This document shows, in pieces, positions 1 through 8,171 of a DNA stretch of 22,891 bases. Position 1 is the first letter of the stretch; each line of letters opens with the position of its first letter. The stretch comes from CAZMOK01 sp964567785. GTDB taxonomy: Bacteria > Bacteroidota > Bacteroidia > Bacteroidales > JAGOPY01. A program made the position numbers and the translations under genes. The stretch covers positions 1 through 22,891 of the forward strand of contig CAZMOK010000045.1 in assembly GCA_964567785.1 (NCBI GenBank), read 5' to 3'. Under the pieces are notes generated by a model. The model had not been told where the DNA came from. It searched no databases and was given only the letters and a program-made list of their open reading frames with translations.

Positions 1-171
1 TGCTCCTGTTAATTTATTATGGATGTTGTGTATAAAATATATAGTTTTTTCCAGGATCGTGTATAATTATGGTGTTCTGAAGTCACTTTTCAGGAACTAA
101 ATTTTGTATTTTTGATAAGATCGTAAACATAATTATCCCAAATCAGTACAAATTGGCCTGGTAATGCAAAC
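1..171. other. AT-rich intergenic leader
   Basis: No coding region is evident here. The stretch is AT-rich and holds the probable promoter of the first exported-protein gene (see 107-114). The upstream neighbour lies outside the window. Confidence 0.5.
107..114 (+). promoter_or_regulatory. Bacteroidota-type -7 box (TATTTTTG) for the first T9SS cargo gene
   Basis: TATTTTTG matches the Bacteroidota -7 consensus TAnnTTTG at every fixed position. It lies 58 bases before the ATG at 172. A T-rich patch at 86-90 could serve as the weakly conserved -33 element. The expected transcript start is near 119-121, giving a leader of about 50 bases. Confidence 0.45.
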
Positions 172-3100
172 ATGAAAAAATTCGTCATAATTGTGATCAC
201 CATCTTTCTTTATTCAATAATAAATGGACAGTTAACATATTATCAGAACAAATCCGTGCCTGATCAACAATCGGGTATCATTCCTGAATTCTCATTACTT
301 GTTGAGGACAATATTCAGGGCAATTCGGTTGAGAAACTGCTCATTTACAGTTTTAAAGGGATTACAATATATGATGTATCCGGCTCCACTGCTGACCATG
401 AGACAACACTTTTTCTTACCAGCAATTCATTTGGCAATTATGACAAGAAAACGAATGAGTTCATTCAAAACTTCCCATCCTTTACACCCATGGTGTATGA
501 TGGAAATGGGACGATCTATACATTTTCCGTTGACTTTGACCTCATTTCCATTGACATTCTCAATAACTCTTTTACTACCCTTGCTAATGGAACCTTGATA
601 TCACCTTTAAACCATTCTTTGACAAAAGGCTTTGTAAGATATGATCAGGCAGATCAAACTTTGTATTATGGTATTGAATATTATGATGCGATAAATGATG
701 AACACAAAAGCATAATAGGAGCCTATGAAACTGGTTCATCTTACAATGCAAAACTTACCCTTGAGGGAAAGGTAACCGATATGGCAATAAGTCCCGACAT
801 GGACAGGATATACATTGGACTTGTCACACCTGTTTCACATCATTGGAAGATAGTTAAGAAATCCGGACTCAACTTCTCTGTTGAGCACGACATTTCATTG
901 TCATTGACAAACAGGCCAGGATTAATAATGCCTTGTTCCATCAACGGAGAATTACTCATGATCTGTTGTCCTCTTAATGAGAATTCATTGTTCACCGGAT
1001 GTAGCATTTATATCCTGTTTGATGAGACTTCTATTCGGCACAAGCTGATTGGTAGTCCGGCTTTTATGATCTCAGCTGCTGAATATAACACCAGCAATGG
1101 CTTTTTCTATTTTGGACACCCTTCAAATGATAATGGAAATAATCTCAGTATCTATACATGGGACGATATTGGGGAAACATTAATTCACTCATCAAGCATG
1201 CAAACTAACGGAATTTTATATGTTTCCTCTAATTTCCCAAATGATATTATCGCTTTGGACGCGCAGCAAATGCTGGTAGCGCAGCATCATGATATAGGGA
1301 GGCTGATTAACACCTCCGGTTCAAATCATACGTATGTATCTGACCACGAAGGATTGTACAATCTCTTTCATCACGTTAATGTCAGTAGTATTGATGGATA
1401 CTATGTAAACAGTTGCATTGCAGGGGGATTTCTTAAATTTTCCCCCGGAAATGACGTTCAATATACTATATGGACAGGACAAGCTTTGTTCGATGGATTC
1501 ATCAGCCCCAATACAGGGCGGGTATATTTGTTCTCCGAACAGTATTTCGAGAACAACAGGATCTATATCTATGATCCATCAGGATTAGGGGTTCCGTTTG
1601 AATTTATGATCGAGGAAGCTTTCCTTGGTTGTGTCTATAACTCCTATTCAAATCATATCCTCATTTCAACCAGGCTAAATAACAATGAAGTAAGAGTATA
1701 CTCGGAAGACCCCAACAGTTTGTCCCTTACACTGGTTCAAACATTGCAAACCACAAGTGATTTTGTTGGGAATATGATGATTACTAATGATAAGGTTTAT
1801 GTAGTCTCCGGGGCTCGAAACGGTTATGATCTGTATGTGGATATTTTCGATGCAGCATCATATACCCTGATCAACTCAATTGATCTTACCGCACTGGGAT
1901 TAGGTAACGAAATGCATGCCAGTATTGTTTCTCATTTCAAGAAAAGTAATGATATTCTATTTCTTGCATTGGGTGATGATCTGTCATGGGCATATGATGA
2001 ATATGTACTGGATTCATTACCCGACCCCTTCGGTAAAGGATATATGGTTGCTATCAAGGAAGATGACTCATATGAATACATTCAAACGGATGTAAATAAC
2101 CCTGTTCAGCTTGAAACATCCTTTGAAACGATTCCCGGAGACGCTGCAAAAACAAGGGCATTCATCATCCCACAGAACGGACAGTTATATCTTACAATGG
2201 TTAGTTATATGCCTGTGTCAGGCTTGTCAGTGAATACAATTGCCATTCCGACTCCTCAGGGATACGGCCTTATAAAAGCCATTGAAATGGAACAGGATGG
2301 CACAAAACTATTTGTAGCCACCAATAACAGCTCACAGGGGTATTATTCATACCTTCTTCACATATACGACATGTATTCAGGCAGTTCAACACAAATAGCT
2401 GCCATTGACGGAAAAGTTATCTCTATGAAACACTTTAAAGAGAAGGATGTTTTGTATGTGTATGCCGTGAAACTGGATGCAGCAAACAAACAGGAATTAA
2501 CGCTGTATAAATATGACCTGTTGGATATGTCGAAAGCTCCCGATCAGGTTTCGTTGCAAAACTTCAACATGTTCTGGGATCTGGAGGACCAATCATTCTA
2601 CCGAAGCGATGTGATCATAGATGAAAACAGCGACAGGCTCTACATGCCCAATGGTGACCACAGCAATTTCTCTCTGATCGAAGATAAGTTTGAAAGGTTA
2701 TACCTGAATCCTAACCACAGGTTGAAATCCTGGATATGCCTGCCGAGGCTCACGATGCAGGGAATGCATGCCGTTGAGGCACTGACAGGGAATATTGTTC
2801 CGGATCTGACCTCGGATGATAATGCGAACATGTTAGGTAGGGATCCCGGTTCAATTGCACAAGTGGAAATAGTAAACTGGGTTCCAACACCAGGATATTG
2901 GCTTCCAGGTGATGAACCAGAAGACCTGACTTACACTGTCAGTCAGGCCGGGTATGAACTTTTCCTGGATTATGAAAGCGGAGGGGCAGACTATATCAAC
3001 CTGTTCGGAGACCGACTGGCTCGGGATGCAACAATAGACATTCTTTGGGACAACAGGGAGAATTGGACAGGATACTGGATTCCCGAACCGCAGTTCCCGC

Positions 3101-3963
3101 CCGAAGCTTTTGCCAACTATTTCGGGCAGATCTCCCGGATCGATGCCATCGACTGGTTTTGTGTCTATACCGTTCCATGTGCGGCCAAATCAATATCCGA
3201 GCATGCCTGCTGGTACTGCCAGCACAATGCCCGCATCGATTACGGCGACATGATCAAACTGACATTGTTCAACGATATTTCCAATTTTCAATATAATTGG
3301 TCAGGAAATCCGCCTACAAGTGAGGAACCTCTGCAGACGGAGTATTTTACATATGACGAAGAGGGAGATTATGCAGGGCTTGTGATCGAACTGGATTCTA
3401 CGGACAACCCGCTTGAAATGGGAGCTTTCGTGAATGATACCTGTATTGGAGCTTCAGTGGTTCTGCCAGACGACTCCATTTGCCTGATCCGTGCCTATAT
3501 GGATGTAGCAACAGGTGAAATTACATTCCGGGAGCATTTTGACTCAACAAAATCCGGAACTGTGAACGTTGAAAGTTATACCGTGTTAAATCAGCAAACC
3601 TATATCAGGGAAAAACGCAGGGTTGATACAAGGGAGGGATATGGCACCCACTATATTTCTTTCAGGGACTGCACAGATTATGAACCCTCACTGATCCCGG
3701 ACCGTAAAACCGGAATGGATTGCTATCCCAATCCATTTAACGGGAGTTGCACTGTGGACTTGTTCCTGGCAACCGACACCCCCGTTCGCATCGAGGTGTC
3801 GGGGCTTACCGGGCGAAAAATGGCAACCATCGATGATTCCTATAAAATGGCCGGACAGTATTCGCTGAGCTGGGAGCCTGACAGGCTGCCGGAAGGGGTC
3901 TATTTTATACAACTCACAACTTCTGATGTTGTAGTAACCAGGAAAGTTGTTTATGCTTATTGA
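172..3963 (+). CDS. Large exported protein with beta-propeller-like repeats and T9SS C-terminal sorting domain
   Basis: The product is 1263 residues. The N-terminus (MKKFVIIVITIFLYSIINGQ) is a Sec signal peptide. The C-terminus, from about residue 1180, is a type A type IX secretion sorting domain: it opens with CYPNPFNGS, passes through VSGLTGRKM and LPEGVYFIQL, and ends RKVVYAY. The protein is therefore expected to cross the outer membrane by T9SS and be anchored or released at the surface. Residues 30-850 hold many short segments of the kind (I)SPxxxRxYx (for example ISPDMDRIYIG, ISPNTGRVYLF), which suggests YVTN/PQQ-like beta-propeller blades; this is inferred from pattern only. A Cys-rich patch (about 997-1020, CVYTVPCAAKS then HACWYC) and an Asp/Glu-rich module (about 1060-1110) follow. 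No catalytic motif was recognised. It overlaps the next gene by 11 bases, so the two are probably translated together. Confidence 0.85.
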   Translation: MKKFVIIVITIFLYSIINGQLTYYQNKSVPDQQSGIIPEFSLLVEDNIQGNSVEKLLIYSFKGITIYDVSGSTADHETTLFLTSNSFGNYDKKTNEFIQNFPSFTPMVYDGNGTIYTFSVDFDLISIDILNNSFTTLANGTLISPLNHSLTKGFVRYDQADQTLYYGIEYYDAINDEHKSIIGAYETGSSYNAKLTLEGKVTDMAISPDMDRIYIGLVTPVSHHWKIVKKSGLNFSVEHDISLSLTNRPGLIMPCSINGELLMICCPLNENSLFTGCSIYILFDETSIRHKLIGSPAFMISAAEYNTSNGFFYFGHPSNDNGNNLSIYTWDDIGETLIHSSSMQTNGILYVSSNFPNDIIALDAQQMLVAQHHDIGRLINTSGSNHTYVSDHEGLYNLFHHVNVSSIDGYYVNSCIAGGFLKFSPGNDVQYTIWTGQALFDGFISPNTGRVYLFSEQYFENNRIYIYDPSGLGVPFEFMIEEAFLGCVYNSYSNHILISTRLNNNEVRVYSEDPNSLSLTLVQTLQTTSDFVGNMMITNDKVYVVSGARNGYDLYVDIFDAASYTLINSIDLTALGLGNEMHASIVSHFKKSNDILFLALGDDLSWAYDEYVLDSLPDPFGKGYMVAIKEDDSYEYIQTDVNNPVQLETSFETIPGDAAKTRAFIIPQNGQLYLTMVSYMPVSGLSVNTIAIPTPQGYGLIKAIEMEQDGTKLFVATNNSSQGYYSYLLHIYDMYSGSSTQIAAIDGKVISMKHFKEKDVLYVYAVKLDAANKQELTLYKYDLLDMSKAPDQVSLQNFNMFWDLEDQSFYRSDVIIDENSDRLYMPNGDHSNFSLIEDKFERLYLNPNHRLKSWICLPRLTMQGMHAVEALTGNIVPDLTSDDNANMLGRDPGSIAQVEIVNWVPTPGYWLPGDEPEDLTYTVSQAGYELFLDYESGGADYINLFGDRLARDATIDILWDNRENWTGYWIPEPQFPPEAFANYFGQISRIDAIDWFCVYTVPCAAKSISEHACWYCQHNARIDYGDMIKLTLFNDISNFQYNWSGNPPTSEEPLQTEYFTYDEEGDYAGLVIELDSTDNPLEMGAFVNDTCIGASVVLPDDSICLIRAYMDVATGEITFREHFDSTKSGTVNVESYTVLNQQTYIREKRRVDTREGYGTHYISFRDCTDYEPSLIPDRKTGMDCYPNPFNGSCTVDLFLATDTPVRIEVSGLTGRKMATIDDSYKMAGQYSLSWEPDRLPEGVYFIQLTTSDVVVTRKVVYAY

Positions 3964-6379
3964 CAGAGATACTAAAAAATACTGCTCTCTGTTACAGGTA
4001 GTGGTTTTCCTTGCTCTCCTTTTTATGGCCGGACCAAGCAGAGGGCAGATCATCACCGTGAAACAGGATGGAAGCGGCGACTTCGCTATCATCCAGGATG
4101 CAGTAAACGCTGCTGTGGATGGTGATACCGTATTGGTTTGGCCCGGAACGTATATCGAAAATATCCGGTACCACGGCAAAGGTATTACTCTTGGCAGCCT
4201 TCAGCTAACGACAGGTGATCCTTCCTACATCGATCAGACAGTAATTGATGGTAATAGTCTGAAATATTGCGTTTTTTTAGATACAATTCCAACTCATTCT
4301 GTGCTCCAGGGGTTTACGGTCACCAACGGAGGACTTTTGTCTTCCAATCGGGGTAGTGGCATATTTGTCAGGGAGAATAGTTCTGTTGAAATAAATTACT
4401 GTAATGTAAAAGATAACCTCGGTCGAATGGGTGGAGGAATATTTATAGAGAACTCAATAGTGACCATATTTAAATGCAAAGTTTACAATAACACTGCAAA
4501 ATATTCAGGCGGCGGAGTGTTGCAGACAGGTGAAAATACCTACGTGTTGCTGACAGGAAATTCAATTTATAATAACCAGGCCTACGAATATGGAGGTGGA
4601 TTGACGTATTCGAGAGAAAAATTGTTTTTCGACACCATAAATCTGAATTCCATCTACAACAATTACGGTTGTCCTGGCAGTGATATCTGGCTTGCAACCA
4701 CTGATAACGGACTTCAGCATATTGTCCTGGATACTTTCACCGTAGATCAACCGGATATGTTCCATGCTTACACGGGGATATATGATCCTCTGCAAATCCC
4801 GGTAAATGAAATTGAAATTACCATGCAATATGCCTATACGAGTTCAGTAAACAGCGACCTGTATGTTTCTCCATCAGGAAATGACACCAATACCGGCACC
4901 TCCCCCGATCAACCCCTCCAGCTCCTTACTTTTGCTCTATCCAAGATTGTTTCTGACAGTATGCATCCCAATACTATTTATCTGGCTCCGGGAACCTATT
5001 CTCCTTCCGGGGGAGAACGATTTCCTCTATCTATGCGCAGCTATGTGTCTGTTGAAGGAACACACAGGGATTCAGTGATCCTGGATATGGAGCAGAAGGT
5101 GTGCCTCTCACACAATAATTACTATAAAAGGGATATTTCCCTGAAAAGGTTTACGTTAACTAATGGAGAAGGAGATTTTCCTATTTATGCCACCACGGGA
5201 GGGATATGGTTTGTACGAAGTGATCACCTTTGGTTTGAAGATCTTTTGGTCACAAAAAACAATTCTAATAGTCATTCAACATTCCTCTTCGGATTGTGCA
5301 ATAATATTCATTTTACCAATATTGATTTCATCGATAACTGCAATACCTCCACAATGTATGCAGGAGGGGATGAACAGATCGGGTCTCCCTTCTTCAGCTC
5401 CGACACTGTTTATATATCCAACTGTCGGTTTATCGGCACCCAGGCTGACACAGCCATGTATGACGGAAGTGGAGGTGCTGGCCTGGGTATTGGCGGTACA
5501 TTAGGCCACAGTGATTCGTTGAATGTAATTGTTCAAAACTGCGAGTTCACAAACAATTTATTTACCTCTACCCCAGGGTACTTGTCTGTGATCGCCTTTG
5601 GAACAAGCAGGGCCAATGCCGACCTGGTCAACTGCACCTTTTCCAATAACCACTGTGATTCCTGGAATACATATATCAGCGCTGCGGATCTTGGTGGCAA
5701 ACTGAATGTTTACAATTCAATCTTCTATGATTCTATGTTTTCCGAGCTCCTGGTGCATAGCAACAGTACCTGGTCTAACGACACAACAGAGGTAAACATC
5801 TATAATTCCCTGGTAGAAGGAGGGGAGGAGGATATTGAAGTGTGGGGACCCTGGAGCATCCTTCACTACGATCCAACCAACATTGATACGGACCCTATGT
5901 TTTATGGTGAAGGGGCATTCCCCTACTCTCTTCAGGCCGGTTCGCCTTGCATTGATGCCGGGACTCTGAAACTGCCCGCCTGGTTTGATCTATACCCTTA
6001 CGACCTTGCCGGACAACCCAGGGTTTACGGAGACGGTATTGACATGGGTGCCTATGAGTGGGGCCCCTGGGTGAAAACTCCTGAGCCAGTGAGCCCAGAC
6101 AGACCTGAAATGGCAATCCTTAATGTCTACCCAAATCCTTTCCGGTATGGAACCTATATCGATTACGAACTCAAACGCTCAGGATATCTCGAGATCAAAG
6201 TTTACGATCAGAAGGGCACACTCCAGAGAATCCTGTTTGAAGGAATACATTCAGCGGGAGAAGGGAATTTCTATTGGGATGGATCTCTCCCTGCAGGCCA
6301 ATTACCATCAGGAACTTACATTTTGAGCCTGACGGTCAACCAGGAGGCCATTGCGAACGTTAAGGTAATAAAGAGGTAA
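3953..6379 (+). CDS. Exported right-handed beta-helix protein with T9SS C-terminal sorting domain
   Basis: The product is 808 residues from the ATG at 3953; a TTG at 3947 would add two residues. The ATG lies inside the end of the previous gene, so translational coupling is likely. A hydrophobic stretch (LLQVVVFLALLFMAG) ending at SRGQ is the signal peptide. Residues about 33-250 have a pectate-lyase-like beta-helix pattern (DGSGDFAIIQDAVNAA, then GDTVLVWPGTYIEN, then repeated Asn-rich rungs such as VYNNTAKYSGGG). A second beta-helix module starts near residue 302 with DLYVSPSGNDTNTGTSPDQP, the DUF1565-like opening. From about residue 720 comes a T9SS sorting domain (NVYPNPFRYG, then LPSGTYILSL, ending VKVIKR). 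No clear lyase catalytic residues can be assigned, so binding or degradation of a surface polysaccharide is only a family-level guess. Confidence 0.87.
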   Translation: MLIDRDTKKYCSLLQVVVFLALLFMAGPSRGQIITVKQDGSGDFAIIQDAVNAAVDGDTVLVWPGTYIENIRYHGKGITLGSLQLTTGDPSYIDQTVIDGNSLKYCVFLDTIPTHSVLQGFTVTNGGLLSSNRGSGIFVRENSSVEINYCNVKDNLGRMGGGIFIENSIVTIFKCKVYNNTAKYSGGGVLQTGENTYVLLTGNSIYNNQAYEYGGGLTYSREKLFFDTINLNSIYNNYGCPGSDIWLATTDNGLQHIVLDTFTVDQPDMFHAYTGIYDPLQIPVNEIEITMQYAYTSSVNSDLYVSPSGNDTNTGTSPDQPLQLLTFALSKIVSDSMHPNTIYLAPGTYSPSGGERFPLSMRSYVSVEGTHRDSVILDMEQKVCLSHNNYYKRDISLKRFTLTNGEGDFPIYATTGGIWFVRSDHLWFEDLLVTKNNSNSHSTFLFGLCNNIHFTNIDFIDNCNTSTMYAGGDEQIGSPFFSSDTVYISNCRFIGTQADTAMYDGSGGAGLGIGGTLGHSDSLNVIVQNCEFTNNLFTSTPGYLSVIAFGTSRANADLVNCTFSNNHCDSWNTYISAADLGGKLNVYNSIFYDSMFSELLVHSNSTWSNDTTEVNIYNSLVEGGEEDIEVWGPWSILHYDPTNIDTDPMFYGEGAFPYSLQAGSPCIDAGTLKLPAWFDLYPYDLAGQPRVYGDGIDMGAYEWGPWVKTPEPVSPDRPEMAILNVYPNPFRYGTYIDYELKRSGYLEIKVYDQKGTLQRILFEGIHSAGEGNFYWDGSLPAGQLPSGTYILSLTVNQEAIANVKVIKR

Positions 6380-6432
6380 AGAGAAACGGATGTTTTCAGT
6401 TTTTTCCACGAAACCACCGGCCGGAGGATATT

Positions 6433-6462
6433 ATTCGAACTCCATTCGTGCATTAGTGGCTT
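6433..6462 (+). repeat. 30-bp direct repeat, copy 1 (octamer word ATTmGTGs)
   Basis: The sequence begins ATTCGAACTCC and continues ATTCGTGC ATTAGTGG CTT. It is identical to 6529-6558 except for one A/G difference. Its core is two degenerate octamers, ATTCGTGC and ATTAGTGG, the same period as the repeat words elsewhere in the window. Confidence 0.85.
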
Positions 6463-6510
6463 TATCTTATAATCCGGACTGCGGCAGGCTGCTTGCTTTT
6501 AATTTTTCGC

Positions 6511-6558
6511 AACGAATGCACTAATAATATTCGAACTCCATTCGTGCATTGGTGGCTT
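6511..6558 (+). repeat. Imperfect inverted repeat containing direct-repeat copy 2
   Basis: AACGAATGCACTAAT (6511-6525) is complementary at 12 of 15 positions to ATTCGTGCATTGGTG (6540-6554), with a 14-base loop. The right arm is part of the second copy of the 30-bp direct repeat (6529-6558). This is a gene-less version of the short-word inverted repeats that bound the four-helix-bundle units. Confidence 0.55.
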
Positions 6559-6673
6559 CAAACAAGCTGGATTTCTGCAAACTGCGTTTTTTGGTGAAGG
6601 AGGGATTTCATATTCACTTTTTTGATTATTTTAGCAGGGCAGTCGTAAAACCAGATTAATTAAAGCACTACCC

Positions 6674-7687
6674 ATGAATTACCCAAAAAAAGTAACTATC
6701 GGCGACATCACAGTCAGAGACGGCTTTCAGCACGAAGAGAAATTCATTCCCACCCGCGCTAAATTATGGGTGGCCGAGCAGCTCCTGCTGGCCGGGTTCA
6801 AGCACATAGAAGTGACCAATTTCGGCAATCCGAAAGGAATGCCGCAGTTCAGCGATGCTGATGAGCTTTTCAAGCTCCTGCGGAACAGCAAACGCGTGAA
6901 GCACCTTCTGGATGATGTAACGCTTACCGCCATCACCATCCGCGAAAGGGCCATAGAGAGGGCCATCAATGCCTTTAAGGAAGGATATGGCCCCGACAGG
7001 ATACTGGTCATGGTATCCACTTCCGAGTCGCACCAGAAAACCAACTCGGGCCTTTCCATCGAAGAGTATTTCAAGATGTGCGAGGAGTGGATCCCGAAAG
7101 CCCGTGAGGCCGGTATGAAGGTCAACGGAACGGTGAGCACCATCTGGGGATGCCCCATTGAAGGTCCCACGGAGATGTCGAAGGCCATCGATTTCGCGCA
7201 CCGCTGGCTCGACATCGGCGCTACCGACGTTGAGCACGCCGACCACGACGGCTCTGCATCCCCCGACAGGGTCTTCAAATATTACTCCATGCTGCTCGAT
7301 TCGTTCGGCTCGCCCGACAAGCACATCGTGCACCTGCATACCACCCGCGGATGGGGGATGGCCAACGTATTGGCAGCCCTGCAGGCCGGCATGACCAACT
7401 ACGAATCCTGTCTGGGCGGCCTCGGCGGACAGCCGGCCAACTTTGTGGATGGCGTCCCCGTTCCCGGAACAGGTGAATACTATTACAACGATCCGCTGAT
7501 AGTCGGGCTGGTGCCTACCGAAGACATGATCGTAATGATGGACGAAATGGGCATTGAAGTGACAGGCATTGATATCGACAAGGTGCTGGAAATAGGGAAG
7601 ATGACCGAAAAGATAGTGGGCCGCCGCCTGCGCTCGGAAAGTGTGCATAACGGGCGGATACCGAAGGAGCTTACTGGTAGGAAATAA
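6674..7687 (+). CDS. HMG-CoA-lyase-like (DRE-TIM metallolyase family) protein lacking the usual catalytic cysteine
   Basis: The product is 337 residues and a full-length TIM-barrel enzyme of the HMGL-like / pyruvate carboxyltransferase family. The metal-binding strand-1 motif is present as DITVRDGFQHEE (R15, D16). The second metal site is the HxH in IVHLHTTRGWG (about residues 220-225). The family's C-terminal loop reads CLGGLGGQPAN (about 245-255). In true HMG-CoA lyases this loop is GGxGGCP with a catalytic Cys; here that Cys is Gln, although another Cys sits seven residues earlier. The reaction may therefore be a different acyl-CoA or 2-oxoacid aldol cleavage or condensation. It faces the second HMGL-family gene at 8172-8999 across the repeat region. 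The start ATG at 6674 gives the expected family N-terminus. Confidence 0.85.
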   Translation: MNYPKKVTIGDITVRDGFQHEEKFIPTRAKLWVAEQLLLAGFKHIEVTNFGNPKGMPQFSDADELFKLLRNSKRVKHLLDDVTLTAITIRERAIERAINAFKEGYGPDRILVMVSTSESHQKTNSGLSIEEYFKMCEEWIPKAREAGMKVNGTVSTIWGCPIEGPTEMSKAIDFAHRWLDIGATDVEHADHDGSASPDRVFKYYSMLLDSFGSPDKHIVHLHTTRGWGMANVLAALQAGMTNYESCLGGLGGQPANFVDGVPVPGTGEYYYNDPLIVGLVPTEDMIVMMDEMGIEVTGIDIDKVLEIGKMTEKIVGRRLRSESVHNGRIPKELTGRK

Positions 7688-7964
7688 GGGTTTAAATGAA
7701 TTTTGAATTCTAAATTCTAAATTTTGAATTATCCGTGATAATCCGTTAGATCCGTTTTATCCGTGTTCTAATGGCTGTTGGCTTTTAGCTTATTGTCAAA
7801 TTGTCTCTATTGCCAAATTGTCCTTATTGGTTCTGGAGTTCTGAGTTCTGAGTTTAATGGCTGTTAGCTGCTGGTCTTCTGCTCCAAGCTTCCAGGCTCC
7901 CGAGCTACCGCGCTACCGTGCTTTCATTGTTCATTGTTCATTGTTCATTACCCGAACACCCTAA
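7688..7964. repeat. Mosaic of short-word repeats, left of the assembly gap
   Basis: No gene is present. Starting at the stop codon, the sequence is a string of degenerate short words: GAATTCTAAATTC type (about 7700-7730), ATCCGTG/ATCCGTT type (about 7731-7765), CAAATTGTC type (about 7795-7825), AGTTCTGAGTTCTGAGTT (7837-7854), GCTCCCGAGCTACCGCGCT (7896-7914), then the heptamer TTCATTG in tandem (about 7922-7950). The 7837-7854 word is identical to the complement of part of the right end of unit 3 (16955-16972). The 7896-7914 word is identical to the complement of part of the left end of unit 2 (11696-11714). Confidence 0.85.
7910..7964 (+). repeat. 55-bp exact duplicate, left copy, ending at the gap
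   Basis: This 55-base sequence (starting GCGCTACCGTGC, ending ACACCCTAA) is repeated without a difference at 8065-8119, directly after the N run. A contig-end overlap that was not merged, or a collapsed tandem repeat, would both give this pattern. Confidence 0.95.
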
Positions 7965-8064
7965 NNNNNNNNNNNNNNNNNNNNNNNNNNNNNNNNNNNN
8001 NNNNNNNNNNNNNNNNNNNNNNNNNNNNNNNNNNNNNNNNNNNNNNNNNNNNNNNNNNNNNNNN
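7965..8064. other. Assembly gap, 100 N
   Basis: There are exactly 100 Ns, the conventional filler for a gap of unknown size. Identical 55-base ends flank it. Any apparent reading frame across it is meaningless. Confidence 0.98.
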
Positions 8065-8171
8065 GCGCTACCGTGCTTTCATTGTTCATTGTTCATTGTT
8101 CATTACCCGAACACCCTAACACCCTAACACCGTAACACTGTAATACTGTAACACTGTAACACCCGAACACC
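8065..8171. repeat. Short-word repeat tract right of the gap (octamer ACACCCTA)
   Basis: It starts with the second copy of the 55-base duplicate (8065-8119). It continues as about eight tandem, degenerate octamers ACACCCTA / ACACCGTA / ACACTGTA / ATACTGTA / ACACCCGA up to 8174. The final CCTAA overlaps the stop codon (CTA on the plus strand, TAG on the minus strand) of the convergent HMG-CoA lyase gene. Confidence 0.88.

Larger units (their letters stand above)
6380..6673. other. Intergenic region with short-word repeats, no gene
   Basis: There is no ORF of note. It contains two near-identical direct copies of a 30-base sequence (6433-6462 and 6529-6558) and a complementary stretch between them (6511-6525), described separately. 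A short palindrome CCGGCCGG lies at 6418-6425. I see no perfect TAnnTTTG box for the following gene; the T-rich stretch near 6616-6632 is the best weak candidate. Confidence 0.5.

Noticed and set aside
6405..6430. Rho-independent terminator after the beta-helix gene
   Set aside because: The CCGGCCGG palindrome is only 8 bases and no T tract follows it.
6764..7648. Long (294-codon) open frame antisense to the first HMGL-family gene
   Set aside because: It is a GC-rich shadow of a gene with clear family motifs on the plus strand, and its translation has no recognisable domain.
7918..8127. Reading frames spanning the N run
   Set aside because: They exist only because N was translated as unknown; the flanks are short-word repeats, not coding sequence.
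8065..8171. CRISPR array
   Set aside because: The repeat unit is 7-8 bases in direct tandem with no spacers, and no cas gene is present.
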